The notes under the pieces are model-generated. The model searched no databases. It was not told the origin of the DNA and saw nothing but the letters and a program-made list of their open reading frames with translations. The translations under genes and the position numbers were made by a program. This document shows, piece by piece, positions 56,581 to 64,000 of a DNA stretch of 64,000 nucleotides. The first letter of the stretch is position 1; each line of letters starts with the position of its first letter. The DNA lies in the NCBI RefSeq assembly GCF_000012745.1, contig NC_007404.1, positions 558,001 through 622,000 on the forward strand. Reading direction: 5' to 3'. The DNA comes from Thiobacillus denitrificans ATCC 25259. GTDB lineage: Bacteria > Pseudomonadota > Gammaproteobacteria > Burkholderiales > Thiobacillaceae.

Positions 56581-57710
56581 TCGCCGTCGATCTCCAGCCA
56601 GCCGGCTTCGTACCAGGCATAGAAGCGCGCGCAGAGCGCCGTCGACAGCGGGGGCGCGAGGCGGCGCCGATCGGCGAGTCGGGTTAGCGTGGCGAAGTCG
56701 TCCCGTGGCGGCGTGAACGCCTCGCCATTGATGAAGAAACGCCGGCCGCGGAACAGCAGACGCGACTTCGGATCGAGCGCGACGCCGGCGCTATTCGCAC
56801 GCCGGTCGAAGGCGCGGCGCGTGAGGGGGGCGTCGGGCGCCCGGAAAAACACGTTCGGCTTCGGCTCCGACAGGTAGCGGCCGGCGAATTCGGCGACGTC
56901 GTTGCGGCTCCAGCGGATGCGGTCGATCATGGCCTCGATCTGATCGAGCATCGCGCGGCCGATTTCGCCCGGATGACGTTGCAGACGCAGGTCGGGATCA
57001 GCGTAGCGGCCCTCGAGGCTGAGCGTATCCTGCAGATGCATCAGGAAGCCGTGCGCCAGTTCTTCGACGGTCGGCGCGCGAAATCCGATCGAATAGGTCA
57101 TGCACGCGTCTTCGGCCACACCGTAATGCGCCACGTGCGGCGGCAGATAGAGCATGTCCCCCGGCCCGAGCACCCATTCGTCGGCGACCTCGAAATGCTT
57201 CAGGATCTTGAGCGGCGCGTCGTCGACGAGCGCGAGATCGGTTTGCGTGCTGATCTGCCAGCGGCGATGCCCCTGGCCCTGCAGCAGAAACACGTCGTAG
57301 GAATCGAAATGCGGGCCGACGCTGCCGCGCGGCACCGCGTAGCTCACCATCAGATCGTCGAGGCGGGCGTGCGGAATGAAGTCGAAGCGCGCGAGCAAGA
57401 CGTCGGCTTCGGGCAGGACATGGTTGAGCGACTGGACCAGGAGCGTCCACTCGGTCTTGGGGAGGCGCTTGAAGTCGGTCTTGCTGAAGGGGCCGTGCGC
57501 AAGCCGCCAATCGCTGCCGCTGCCCTGCACCAGGCGCGATTCGACGTCGTCGCGGCAGGCGAGTTGCTCCATCTCGCGCGGCGACAACAGACCCTGGAAC
57601 CCGGGGACGGCGTTGCGGATCAAGAGCGGCCGTTTGTGCCAGACGTCGCGCAGGAAGCGGGTCGGACTGAGGCCGCCCAGGAGCGGGTCGGCGGAACGAG
57701 GCGTGGACAT
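56577..57710 (-). CDS. roxA: 50S ribosomal protein L16 arginine hydroxylase (JmjC cupin, RoxA/YcfD)
   Basis: 2-oxoglutarate/Fe(II) oxygenase that hydroxylates an arginine of L16. From ATG 57710 (MSTPRSADPLLGGLSPTRFL) the product has 377 residues; the in-frame start at 57836 would overlap the divergent promoter. The iron ligands HxD (VGPHFDSYDVFLLQ) and the distal His (LPPHVAHYGVAED) are in place, with the JmjC core between. A C-terminal winged-helix follows (ALCARFYAWYEAGWLEIDGE). Confidence 0.92.
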   Translation of the reverse strand: MSTPRSADPLLGGLSPTRFLRDVWHKRPLLIRNAVPGFQGLLSPREMEQLACRDDVESRLVQGSGSDWRLAHGPFSKTDFKRLPKTEWTLLVQSLNHVLPEADVLLARFDFIPHARLDDLMVSYAVPRGSVGPHFDSYDVFLLQGQGHRRWQISTQTDLALVDDAPLKILKHFEVADEWVLGPGDMLYLPPHVAHYGVAEDACMTYSIGFRAPTVEELAHGFLMHLQDTLSLEGRYADPDLRLQRHPGEIGRAMLDQIEAMIDRIRWSRNDVAEFAGRYLSEPKPNVFFRAPDAPLTRRAFDRRANSAGVALDPKSRLLFRGRRFFINGEAFTPPRDDFATLTRLADRRRLAPPLSTALCARFYAWYEAGWLEIDGE

Positions 57711-57818
57711 GCGGGGGATTATAACGACGCTGCGGCGTGCTTCTTCGCCGGAGCGGGTGCCGCGGGCGAGCGTCGGCCGGGCTTTCCGCGTTCTGGTTAA
57801 TTTGGGGAACAACCGGGC

Positions 57819-57824
57819 TAGAAT
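57819..57824 (+). promoter_or_regulatory. candidate -10 box for the bcp-slyD-accA run
   Basis: TAGAAT 31 bases before the bcp ATG, with a poor -35 (TTAATT 16 bases upstream). It lies in the roxA/bcp divergent spacer. The same TAGAAT hexamer recurs at 58841-58846 within an inverted repeat before accA. Confidence 0.3.
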
Positions 57825-57854
57825 GCTGCCCGACATGCAGTGGCGGAGGTTCAG

Positions 57855-58319
57855 ATGCTGAAAACCGGAGACCGCGCGCCGGATTTTTCCAACCCGGACG
57901 CGGACATGAATGAGGTCGAGTTGTCGCAGTTCCGGGGCAAGAACCTGGTGCTGTATTTCTATGTGCGTGACGACACGCCTGGCTGCACCACCGAGGCCAT
58001 CGAGTTTTCCGAACTCGAGAAGGAGTTCGCCAAGCTGCAGACGAGCGTGGTCGGCGTGTCACGCGATGATTGCATCAAGCACGGCGAATTCCGCGACAAG
58101 CACGGCATCGGCGTGCGCCTGCTCGCCGACAAGGACGAGACGACGAGCAAGGCCTACGGCGTGCTGCAGGACAAGGAAGTCGACGGCGTCAAGCGCAGAA
58201 GCGCGACCCGTTCGACTTTCATCATCGACAAACAGGGCGTCATCCGTCACGCCCTGTACGGCGTTTCGAGCCGCGGCCACGCGGCGGAAGTGCTTCAACT
58301 GGTAAAGGAACTCAAGTGA
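57855..58319 (+). CDS. bcp: thioredoxin-dependent peroxiredoxin Bcp
   Basis: Reduces hydroperoxides. From ATG 57855 (MLKTGDRAPDF) the product has 154 residues, with GGAGG five bases upstream; the GTG at 57840 is less likely. The peroxidatic cysteine is Cys44 in DDTPGCTTEAIEF. The resolving cysteine found five residues later in E. coli Bcp is Ile here; the only other cysteine is Cys73 (RDDCIKHGEF), so it may be a one-Cys or an atypical two-Cys enzyme. Overlaps slyD by four bases. Confidence 0.92.
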   Translation: MLKTGDRAPDFSNPDADMNEVELSQFRGKNLVLYFYVRDDTPGCTTEAIEFSELEKEFAKLQTSVVGVSRDDCIKHGEFRDKHGIGVRLLADKDETTSKAYGVLQDKEVDGVKRRSATRSTFIIDKQGVIRHALYGVSSRGHAAEVLQLVKELK

Positions 58320-58798
58320 ACATCGGCAAAGACACCGTGGTGACGATCACCTACGTCGTGAAGGATCTGGACGGCAAGCTGCTCGAGGAAAGCGACGAGC
58401 CGGTCAGCTATCTGCACGGCGGCTACGACAACATCTTTCCGCTCGTCGAGCAGGCGCTCGAGGGCAAGGCGGTGGGCGATGCGGTCGATCTCAAGTTGCA
58501 GCCGGCCGATGCCTTCGGTGAGTTCGAGGAGGACCTGGTCCGCCTCGAGCCGCGCGAGGCGTTTCCACCCGAGATCGAGATCGGCATGCAGTTCGTCGGC
58601 TCGCCGGTCGACGGGGGCGGCGAGATGCTTTACACCGTGACCGACATCGCCGAAGAAAAAGTCGTCGTCGACGGCAACCATCCCTACGCGGGGCAGGCCG
58701 TGCATTTCCACTGCGAGGTCAGCGAGGTGCGGGCCGCGACGTCCGACGAAGTCGAGCACGGTCACGCCCACGGCGCGCACGGCCACCATCACCACTGA
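58316..58798 (+). CDS. slyD: FKBP-type peptidyl-prolyl isomerase SlyD
   Basis: Prolyl isomerase/chaperone that also binds nickel. The start is GTG 58316, overlapping the bcp stop (GTGA). The 160 residues start NIGKDTVVTITYVVKD, have the FKBP phrases YLHGGYDNIFPLVEQALEGK, an IF (insert-in-flap) domain (DLVRLEPREAFP), and a histidine-rich metal-binding tail (HGHAHGAHGHHHH). Confidence 0.95.
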   Translation: MNIGKDTVVTITYVVKDLDGKLLEESDEPVSYLHGGYDNIFPLVEQALEGKAVGDAVDLKLQPADAFGEFEEDLVRLEPREAFPPEIEIGMQFVGSPVDGGGEMLYTVTDIAEEKVVVDGNHPYAGQAVHFHCEVSEVRAATSDEVEHGHAHGAHGHHHH

Positions 58799-58830
58799 GC
58801 CAGGACGTCCCCCACACGCACGGGCGGGTC

Positions 58831-58853
58831 GCCGGGCTGCTAGAATGCCCGGC
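58831..58853. repeat. inverted repeat upstream of accA
   Basis: GCCGGGC (58831-58837) and GCCCGGC (58847-58853) flank a nine-base loop that ends in TAGAAT, a possible -10 box for accA. No good -35 is seen. It could be a weak terminator of slyD, or a regulatory hairpin. Confidence 0.4.
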
Positions 58854-58877
58854 TAACCTCTTTGCCCTGACTGTCTG

Positions 58878-59846
58878 ATGAAAACCACTTTCCTCGATTT
58901 CGAGCAGCCGATCGCGGAGCTCGAAGCCAAAATCGAAGAACTGCGCTTCGTGCAGGACGACTCCGCGCTGGACATTTCCGAGGAAATCCGCCGTCTTCAG
59001 AAGAAGAGCCAGGCGCTGACCAAGGACATCTACGCCAAGCTCAATGCCTGGCAGGTGTCGCAGGTCGCACGCCACCCGCAGCGTCCCTATACCCTCGACT
59101 ACATACAGGGGCTGTTCACCGACTTCGTCGAACTGCATGGCGATCGCGCCTACGCCGACGATGCCGCGATCGTCGGCGGAATGGCACGCTTCAACGGCGA
59201 GCCCGTCATGGTGATCGGGCACCAGAAGGGGCGCGACACCAAGGAAAAGATCTTCCGTAATTTCGGCATGCCGCGGCCAGAGGGCTACCGCAAGGCGCTG
59301 CGTCTGATGCGGCTCGCGGAAAAATTCCGCCTGCCGATCCTGACCTTCATCGACACCCCGGGCGCCTATCCCGGGATCGGTGCAGAGGAGCGCGGCCAGT
59401 CGGAAGCGATCGCCCGCAACCTCTATGTCATGGCCGAACTGCAGACGCCGATCGTGTGCACGATCGTCGGCGAGGGCGGCTCGGGCGGCGCGCTGGCGAT
59501 CGGCGTCGGCGACCGCACGCTGATTCTCCAGTATTCGACCTACTCGGTGATTTCGCCCGAAGGCTGTGCGTCGATCCTCTGGAAGAGCGCGGACAAGGCC
59601 TCGGTCGCGGCGGAAACGCTCGGGATCACGGCCGACCGCCTGAAAGCGAACGGCCTCGTCGATCGCATCATCGAGGAACCGCTCGGCGGCGCGCAGCGCG
59701 ACTGGGACGCGATGTTCCAGTCGATGCGGCGCGCGCTCACCGATACCCTCGCGGAATTGCGCAAGCAGCCGACGGAGGCCATGCTCGGCGCGCGGTATCA
59801 GCGCCTGCGGGCGTATGGCAGCTTCAAGGAAGCCCCTGCCCGGTAA
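58878..59846 (+). CDS. accA: acetyl-CoA carboxylase carboxyltransferase alpha subunit
   Basis: Half of the carboxyltransferase that makes malonyl-CoA for fatty acid synthesis. The 322 residues match AccA throughout: [91 protein letters not shown] and EGCASILWK. tilS starts 32 bases before its stop, so translation is coupled. Confidence 0.97.
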   Translation: MKTTFLDFEQPIAELEAKIEELRFVQDDSALDISEEIRRLQKKSQALTKDIYAKLNAWQVSQVARHPQRPYTLDYIQGLFTDFVELHGDRAYADDAAIVGGMARFNGEPVMVIGHQKGRDTKEKIFRNFGMPRPEGYRKALRLMRLAEKFRLPILTFIDTPGAYPGIGAEERGQSEAIARNLYVMAELQTPIVCTIVGEGGSGGALAIGVGDRTLILQYSTYSVISPEGCASILWKSADKASVAAETLGITADRLKANGLVDRIIEEPLGGAQRDWDAMFQSMRRALTDTLAELRKQPTEAMLGARYQRLRAYGSFKEAPAR

Positions 59847-61200
59847 GGCGCCCGCCGACGCGGTGGGCGACGCGCTCGCCCGCCATGTCTTCTCCGGCGC
59901 GCGGCTCGTGCTCGCGCTGTCGGGCGGCCTCGATTCGGTGGTTCTGCTGCACGTGCTCGCGTCCCTGCGCGGGCGACACCGCTTCGCGCTCGCCGCCGTT
60001 CATGTCCACCATGGCCTCTCGCCGCATGCAAGCGACTGGGCCGATTTTTGCGAGCGGCTCTGTGCCGCCCACGCGCTCGACCTGCAGGTCGAGCGCGTGC
60101 ACATCGCCGGCGACGACCCGGCTGGCACCGAGGCCGCGGCCCGCCGGGAACGACATCGCGTCTTCGCGCGCCTCGACGCGGATTTCGTGCTGACTGCGCA
60201 CCACCTGGACGATCAGGCCGAAACCGTGCTCCTTCAACTGTTGCGCGGCGCCGGCCCGAAGGGCCTGGCGGCGATGCCGCAGTTGCGACGGCCGGCCGGC
60301 TGGCGTGCGGCGCAGTTGCGGCCGCTTCTCGATGTATCGCGCCGCGCGATCCGGGCGCATGCGCAACGGCATGGGCTGGCCTGGGTCGAGGATGAGAGCA
60401 ATCTCGACCTGCGCTATCGCCGCAACGCGCTGCGCCGGGACATCATGCCGCGGCTCGCGGCGCACTTTCCCGGCAGCGCGCCGACCCTCGCGCGCGCCGC
60501 CGCGCTACAGGCCGAGGCCGCGGGCCTGCTCGACGATCTCGCCGCGCTCGATGCACAGGGCGCAGTCCGGGGAGACCGGCTCGACTGTGCCGCACTCGCC
60601 GCGCTGTCGGCGCCGCGCGCGCGCAATCTCCTGCGCCACTTCATCGAAGGGCGGGGGTGTCCGTTGCCGAGCGCGCGCGTCCTCGACGAGGCGCGCCTGC
60701 AACTCGTCGATGCGCGTCACGACGCGCGCGTACGTGTCAACCTCAAGGCGGCCGAGTTGTGGCGTTTTCGGGGTCACGCCTATGTCGTGTCGCCGGCGCC
60801 CGCGCCGGCCCCAGCCGTGTACTGGCACGGCGAACAGAGCCTGTGGGTGCCGGGCGCCGGCTGCCGGGTCGAGTTCCGCCCGACAACGGGGCACGGGCTC
60901 AAGCGCGGGCTTCTGACTTCCGGCACCGTCACGCTCGACGTGCGCCGGGGCGGCGAGCGCCTGAGGCTTCACCCGGGCGGGCCGCATCGCAGCCTCAAGA
61001 ACCTGCTGCAGGAGGCGGCCGTGCCGCCGTGGCAGCGCGCGCGGCTGCCGCTTCTGTACCAGGACGGGCAGCTCGTGTGGGCGGCCGGGATCGGTTTCGA
61101 CCCCGCCTTCGGCGCCGCGCCGGGCGAAGCGGGGGTGATGCCGCATGTCGTCTCGCAAGCTGCCGCGCAAGACAGCGGCGGCTGCGGCGTGCTATCCTAG
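59815..61200 (+). CDS. tilS: tRNA(Ile)-lysidine synthase TilS
   Basis: Modifies C34 of tRNA-Ile(CAU) to lysidine so that it reads AUA. The 461 residues start [11 protein letters not shown] at ATG 59815, inside the accA 3' end. The PP-loop ATPase motif is [16 protein letters not shown], and [20 protein letters not shown] with the following RRNALRRDI region are family motifs. A C-terminal TilS domain follows ([35 protein letters not shown]). Confidence 0.95.
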   Translation: MAASRKPLPGKAPADAVGDALARHVFSGARLVLALSGGLDSVVLLHVLASLRGRHRFALAAVHVHHGLSPHASDWADFCERLCAAHALDLQVERVHIAGDDPAGTEAAARRERHRVFARLDADFVLTAHHLDDQAETVLLQLLRGAGPKGLAAMPQLRRPAGWRAAQLRPLLDVSRRAIRAHAQRHGLAWVEDESNLDLRYRRNALRRDIMPRLAAHFPGSAPTLARAAALQAEAAGLLDDLAALDAQGAVRGDRLDCAALAALSAPRARNLLRHFIEGRGCPLPSARVLDEARLQLVDARHDARVRVNLKAAELWRFRGHAYVVSPAPAPAPAVYWHGEQSLWVPGAGCRVEFRPTTGHGLKRGLLTSGTVTLDVRRGGERLRLHPGGPHRSLKNLLQEAAVPPWQRARLPLLYQDGQLVWAAGIGFDPAFGAAPGEAGVMPHVVSQAAAQDSGGCGVLS

Positions 61201-61255
61201 CGGGCTGATTTTCATCGTTTTTTGAACGTTTTCACTCATCGTCCGGAGCACACAC

Positions 61256-61684
61256 ATGGCTGTTCAGCGCACTTTCTCCATCATCAAACCCGACGCGGTC
61301 GCCAAGAACGTGATCGGCAAGATCGTCAGCCGTTTCGAGACCAACGGCCTCAAGGTCGTCGCGTCGAAGATGAAGCATCTCTCGCGTCAGGAAGCCGAAG
61401 GTTTCTACGCCGTGCACAAGGATCGCCCCTTCTTCAAGGATCTCGTCGACTTCATGGTCTCCGGTCCCGTCGTGCTGCAGGTGCTCGAGGGTGAGGACGC
61501 GATCGCCAAGAACCGCACGCTGATGGGCGCGACCGACCCGAAGAAAGCCGAGCCGGGCACGATCCGCGCCGACTTCGCCGAGAGCATCGACGCCAACGCC
61601 GTTCACGGTTCCGACGCGCCCGAAACGGCGGCAGTCGAGATTGCCTACTTCTTCCCGGCGAGCGAAGTCTACGCCGGACGCTGA
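61256..61684 (+). CDS. ndk: nucleoside diphosphate kinase
   Basis: Transfers the gamma-phosphate between nucleoside di- and triphosphates through phospho-histidine. The 142 residues carry the active-site signature [10 protein letters not shown] (His about 118) and the usual start [28 protein letters not shown] lies close upstream of the ATG. First of the ndk-rlmN-pilW-rodZ run. Confidence 0.97.
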   Translation: MAVQRTFSIIKPDAVAKNVIGKIVSRFETNGLKVVASKMKHLSRQEAEGFYAVHKDRPFFKDLVDFMVSGPVVLQVLEGEDAIAKNRTLMGATDPKKAEPGTIRADFAESIDANAVHGSDAPETAAVEIAYFFPASEVYAGR

Positions 61685-61690
61685 GCGCGC

Positions 61691-62809
61691 ATGCCGCAGA
61701 ATCTGCTCGATTTCGACCTCGCAGGACTGACCGCCTGGTTCGGCGAACGCGGCGAGAAGCCGTTTCGCGCCCGCCAGGTGTTTCACTGGATCCACCAGGC
61801 GGGGGTGACCGATTTCGCGCAGATGACCGATATCGCCAAGAGTCTGCGCGAGAAGTTGCAGAACGAGGCCGTCGTGCAGGCGCCGGCGATCAACTTCGCC
61901 CACCTGTCGGCCGACGGCACGCGCAAGTGGCTGTTCGACGTCGGCGTCGGTAATGGCATTGAGACGGTATTCATTCCCGAGGACGATCGCGGAACGCTGT
62001 GCGTGTCGTCGCAGGTCGGGTGCGCGCTCGAATGCACCTTCTGCTCGACCGGTCGGCAAGGCTTCAACCGCAACCTGACGGTCGCCGAGATCGTCGGTCA
62101 ACTCTGGGTCGCGCAGCACAGCCTGAAGCGCGAGCCTAATCGCACCGCGTCCGACCACGGCGCAGGCGAGATCGCCGAACGTCCGGTCACCAACGTGGTG
62201 ATGATGGGCATGGGCGAGCCGCTCGCGAACTTCGAGAACGTCGTGACCGCACTCGGCGTCATGCTCGACGACCATGCCTACGGGCTGTCGCGGCGGCGCG
62301 TGACCGTGTCGACCTCGGGCCTCGTTCCGGCGATGGACCGGCTGGCCGAGCGCTGCCCGGTGGCACTCGCGGTGAGCCTGCACGCACCGAACGACGCGCT
62401 GCGCGACCAGATCGTGCCGATCAACCGGAAATACCCGCTGGCGGAATTGATGGCGGCCTGCCGGCGCTACCTCGTGCATGCGCCGCGCGACTTCATCACC
62501 TTCGAGTACGTGATGCTGGCCGGCGTGAACGACCAGCCCGAGCATGCGCGCCAGTTGATCGCGCTCACGCGCGACGTGCCGTGCAAGTTCAATCTCATCC
62601 CGTTCAATCCGTTCCCGGATTCGGGCTACGAAAAACCGCGCGCGGAAGCGATGCGCGTGTTCCGCGAGATCCTGCAGGACGCCGGCTACGTCGTGACGAC
62701 CCGCAAGACCCGGGGCGACGACATCGACGCGGCCTGCGGGCAACTCGCCGGACGCGTGGCGGACAGGAGCGGTCGTGTGATGAAGCGGGTGCACAGGGAG
62801 GCGGCGTGA
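61691..62809 (+). CDS. rlmN: dual-specificity 23S rRNA/tRNA adenine C2-methyltransferase RlmN
   Basis: Radical SAM enzyme that methylates A2503 of 23S rRNA and A37 of some tRNAs. The 372 residues have the cluster motif C-x3-C-x2-C ([11 protein letters not shown]), the GEPLANF loop, [10 protein letters not shown] and a C-terminal catalytic cysteine in [15 protein letters not shown]. Six bases separate it from ndk. Confidence 0.97.
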
Positions 62810-62810
62810 C

Positions 62811-63596
62811 GTGGTGAAACCGGAGCTGAGAAAGTGGATCGTCGTCACGGCAGTCGCGCTCGCCGGCTGCGCGGGCCAGCCCGGTGGCGGCGGCATCGGC
62901 GCGCCCGATAGCCAGGCCAGTAGCGAAAGCCGCGACCGCGCGCGCGCTTTCACGGAGCTCGCCGGCGCCTACTTCGCGCGGGCGCAGTACAAGATCGCGC
63001 TCGACGAACTGCGCAAGGCGATCACCGCCGACAGCCATTTCGGCCCCGCTTACAACGTCTACGGCCTCATCTACATGGAACTGGCCGAGGACAAGCTCGC
63101 CGAGGACAATTTCCGCCGTGCGATCGAGCTCGACCGCAACGCGTCCGACGCGCGCAACAACTTCGGCTGGTTTCTCTGTACGCGCGGTCGGTACGACGAG
63201 GGCCTCGAGCAGTTCCGCATCGCCTTGCGCAACCCGCTGTACGCCCAGCCCGAGCTGGCGATGGCCAACGCCGGCCAGTGTGCCGAGAAGAAGGGCGATC
63301 TCGCCTTGGCCGAGGCCAACTTCGTCAAGTCGCTCAAGCTCCAGCCCGACAACCCGAACACGCTGTTGAAGCTCGCCGGACTGCATTTCCGCCAGGGCCG
63401 GCTTGCCGATGCGCAGCGCGGGCTCGCGCGCCACGCCGAGCTCGCGCCGCCCAACGCCGAAAGTCTTTGGCTAGGCGTGCGACTCGAACGACGTCTAGGG
63501 GATCGCGCGCAGGCGGCGGCCTACGGCTTGCAACTGCGCAAGCGCTTCCCCGAGTCCGAGGAAGCACGCCTGCTGCAGGCGGGGCAGTACGAATGA
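62811..63596 (+). CDS. pilW: type IV pilus biogenesis/stability TPR lipoprotein PilW (PilF)
   Basis: Pilotin-type outer membrane lipoprotein that helps secretin PilQ assemble. The 261 residues start at GTG 62811 or 62814. The signal peptide ends in the lipobox LAGC (Cys about 20). TPR repeats follow (YKIALDELRKAITADSHFGPAYNVYGLIY and later). Its partner secretin PilQ is not in the window; whether it also serves MshL is unknown. Confidence 0.88.
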   Translation: MVKPELRKWIVVTAVALAGCAGQPGGGGIGAPDSQASSESRDRARAFTELAGAYFARAQYKIALDELRKAITADSHFGPAYNVYGLIYMELAEDKLAEDNFRRAIELDRNASDARNNFGWFLCTRGRYDEGLEQFRIALRNPLYAQPELAMANAGQCAEKKGDLALAEANFVKSLKLQPDNPNTLLKLAGLHFRQGRLADAQRGLARHAELAPPNAESLWLGVRLERRLGDRAQAAAYGLQLRKRFPESEEARLLQAGQYE

Positions 63597-64000
63597 ACGG
63601 CGAGGTCCAACTGACCGTCGGGCAGACGCTGCGCGAAGCGCGCGAGGCGAGCGGCATGACGCTCGACGAGGCGTCCGCCCGGCTGCGGCTCATGCACCGT
63701 CAGGTCGAGGCCATGGAGGCCGACGATTTCGAGGCGCTCGGTCAGCCCGTGTTTGCGCGCGGTTTCGTGCGCAACTATGCGCGGCTGCTCGGTCTCGCGC
63801 CGGAGACGCTGCTGGCGTCGATGGAAGGCGCGCCGGCAGCGCCTGCGGAGGTCAGCTATGCGAAGCCGCCGCTCCAGCGTCCCTGGTTCGCTTCGTCCTG
63901 GGTGATCCTCCTGGCGCTGGTCGTGCTCGTCGTGCTGGCCGTCCCGGTCGGGCTCTACCTCTGGCTCAACAGCGACGTCGAGGAGGGCGGCCAGCGTCAG
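63593..64000 (+). CDS. rodZ: RodZ-like helix-turn-helix membrane protein (3' end outside window)
   Basis: Cell-shape protein that links MreB to the membrane. The ATG overlaps the pilW stop (ATGA). The visible 136 residues contain a Cro/CI-type helix-turn-helix (LTVGQTLREAREASGMTLDEASARLRL, MEADDFEALGQPVFARGFVRNYARLL) and a membrane helix (WVILLALVVLVVLAVPVGLYLWL, about 102-124). The periplasmic domain runs off the window. Confidence 0.9.
   Translation, partial: MNGEVQLTVGQTLREAREASGMTLDEASARLRLMHRQVEAMEADDFEALGQPVFARGFVRNYARLLGLAPETLLASMEGAPAAPAEVSYAKPPLQRPWFASSWVILLALVVLVVLAVPVGLYLWLNSDVEEGGQRQ

Overview
The window is a GC-rich chromosomal stretch from a betaproteobacterium. It combines nitric oxide respiration (norCB cluster), a soxXYZAB thiosulfate-oxidation cluster without soxCD, a cytoplasmic sulfite dehydrogenase (soeABC) and a rhodanese-tusA-dsrE2 sulfur-transfer cluster. 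That mix suggests a denitrifying chemolithotrophic sulfur oxidizer of the Thiobacillus type. The genus is an inference from gene content only. I see no CRISPR array, insertion sequence, prophage, rRNA or tRNA gene.

Layout. 1-4745 (minus): the conserved LPS block kdsD-kdsC-lptC-lptA-lptB, then rpoN, which runs off the left edge. 4894-6870 (plus): a CPA2-type cation/proton antiporter with an RCK domain. 6936-21350: an MSHA-type (type IV-like) pilus locus. It holds a long minus-strand operon (sigma-54 response regulator, mshM, mshL, mshN-like, mshE, mshG, mshI-, mshJ- and mshK-like genes, prepilin), a second prepilin gene with a good sigma-54 promoter, and a plus-strand histidine kinase between them. 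21518-23194: a large uncharacterised protein with PilZ-like motifs. 23267-25885: alaS.

26155-33290 (minus): the nitric oxide reductase cluster, in transcription order norC, norB, norE-like, a small norF-like gene, norQ, a small membrane protein, a polyferredoxin, norD and a small HMA-like protein with a cysteine tail. 33642-37676 (minus): soxX-Y-Z-A, then soxB behind an internal terminator. 37820-39295: a BepA-like M48 protease, divergent from moaC (39376-39855). 40249-44913 (plus): soeABC. 44991-46272 (plus): rhodanese, tusA, dsrE2. 46484-47686: a FadL-family outer membrane porin.

47816-64000: housekeeping genes: valS, a small hypothetical, holC, pepA; divergent lptF-lptG and a DUF455 gene; an unknown gene and the L16 arginine hydroxylase roxA (minus); then bcp, slyD, accA, tilS, ndk, rlmN, pilF/pilW and the start of rodZ (plus).

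How the parts fit. Sox oxidises thiosulfate in the periplasm. Without SoxCD the sulfane sulfur must leave by another route. The rhodanese/TusA/DsrE2 carriers and SoeABC are the cytoplasmic side of such a route, sending electrons to quinone, and the cNor system uses electrons under denitrifying conditions. rpoN, a sigma-54 activator, a kinase and a -24/-12 promoter form a self-contained candidate circuit for pilin expression. MshEN motifs in the pilus ATPase and the PilZ-like neighbour point to cyclic di-GMP control. Several intergenic spacers in the sulfur region carry perfect palindromes, some overlapping putative promoters, that no recognised regulator gene in the window explains.
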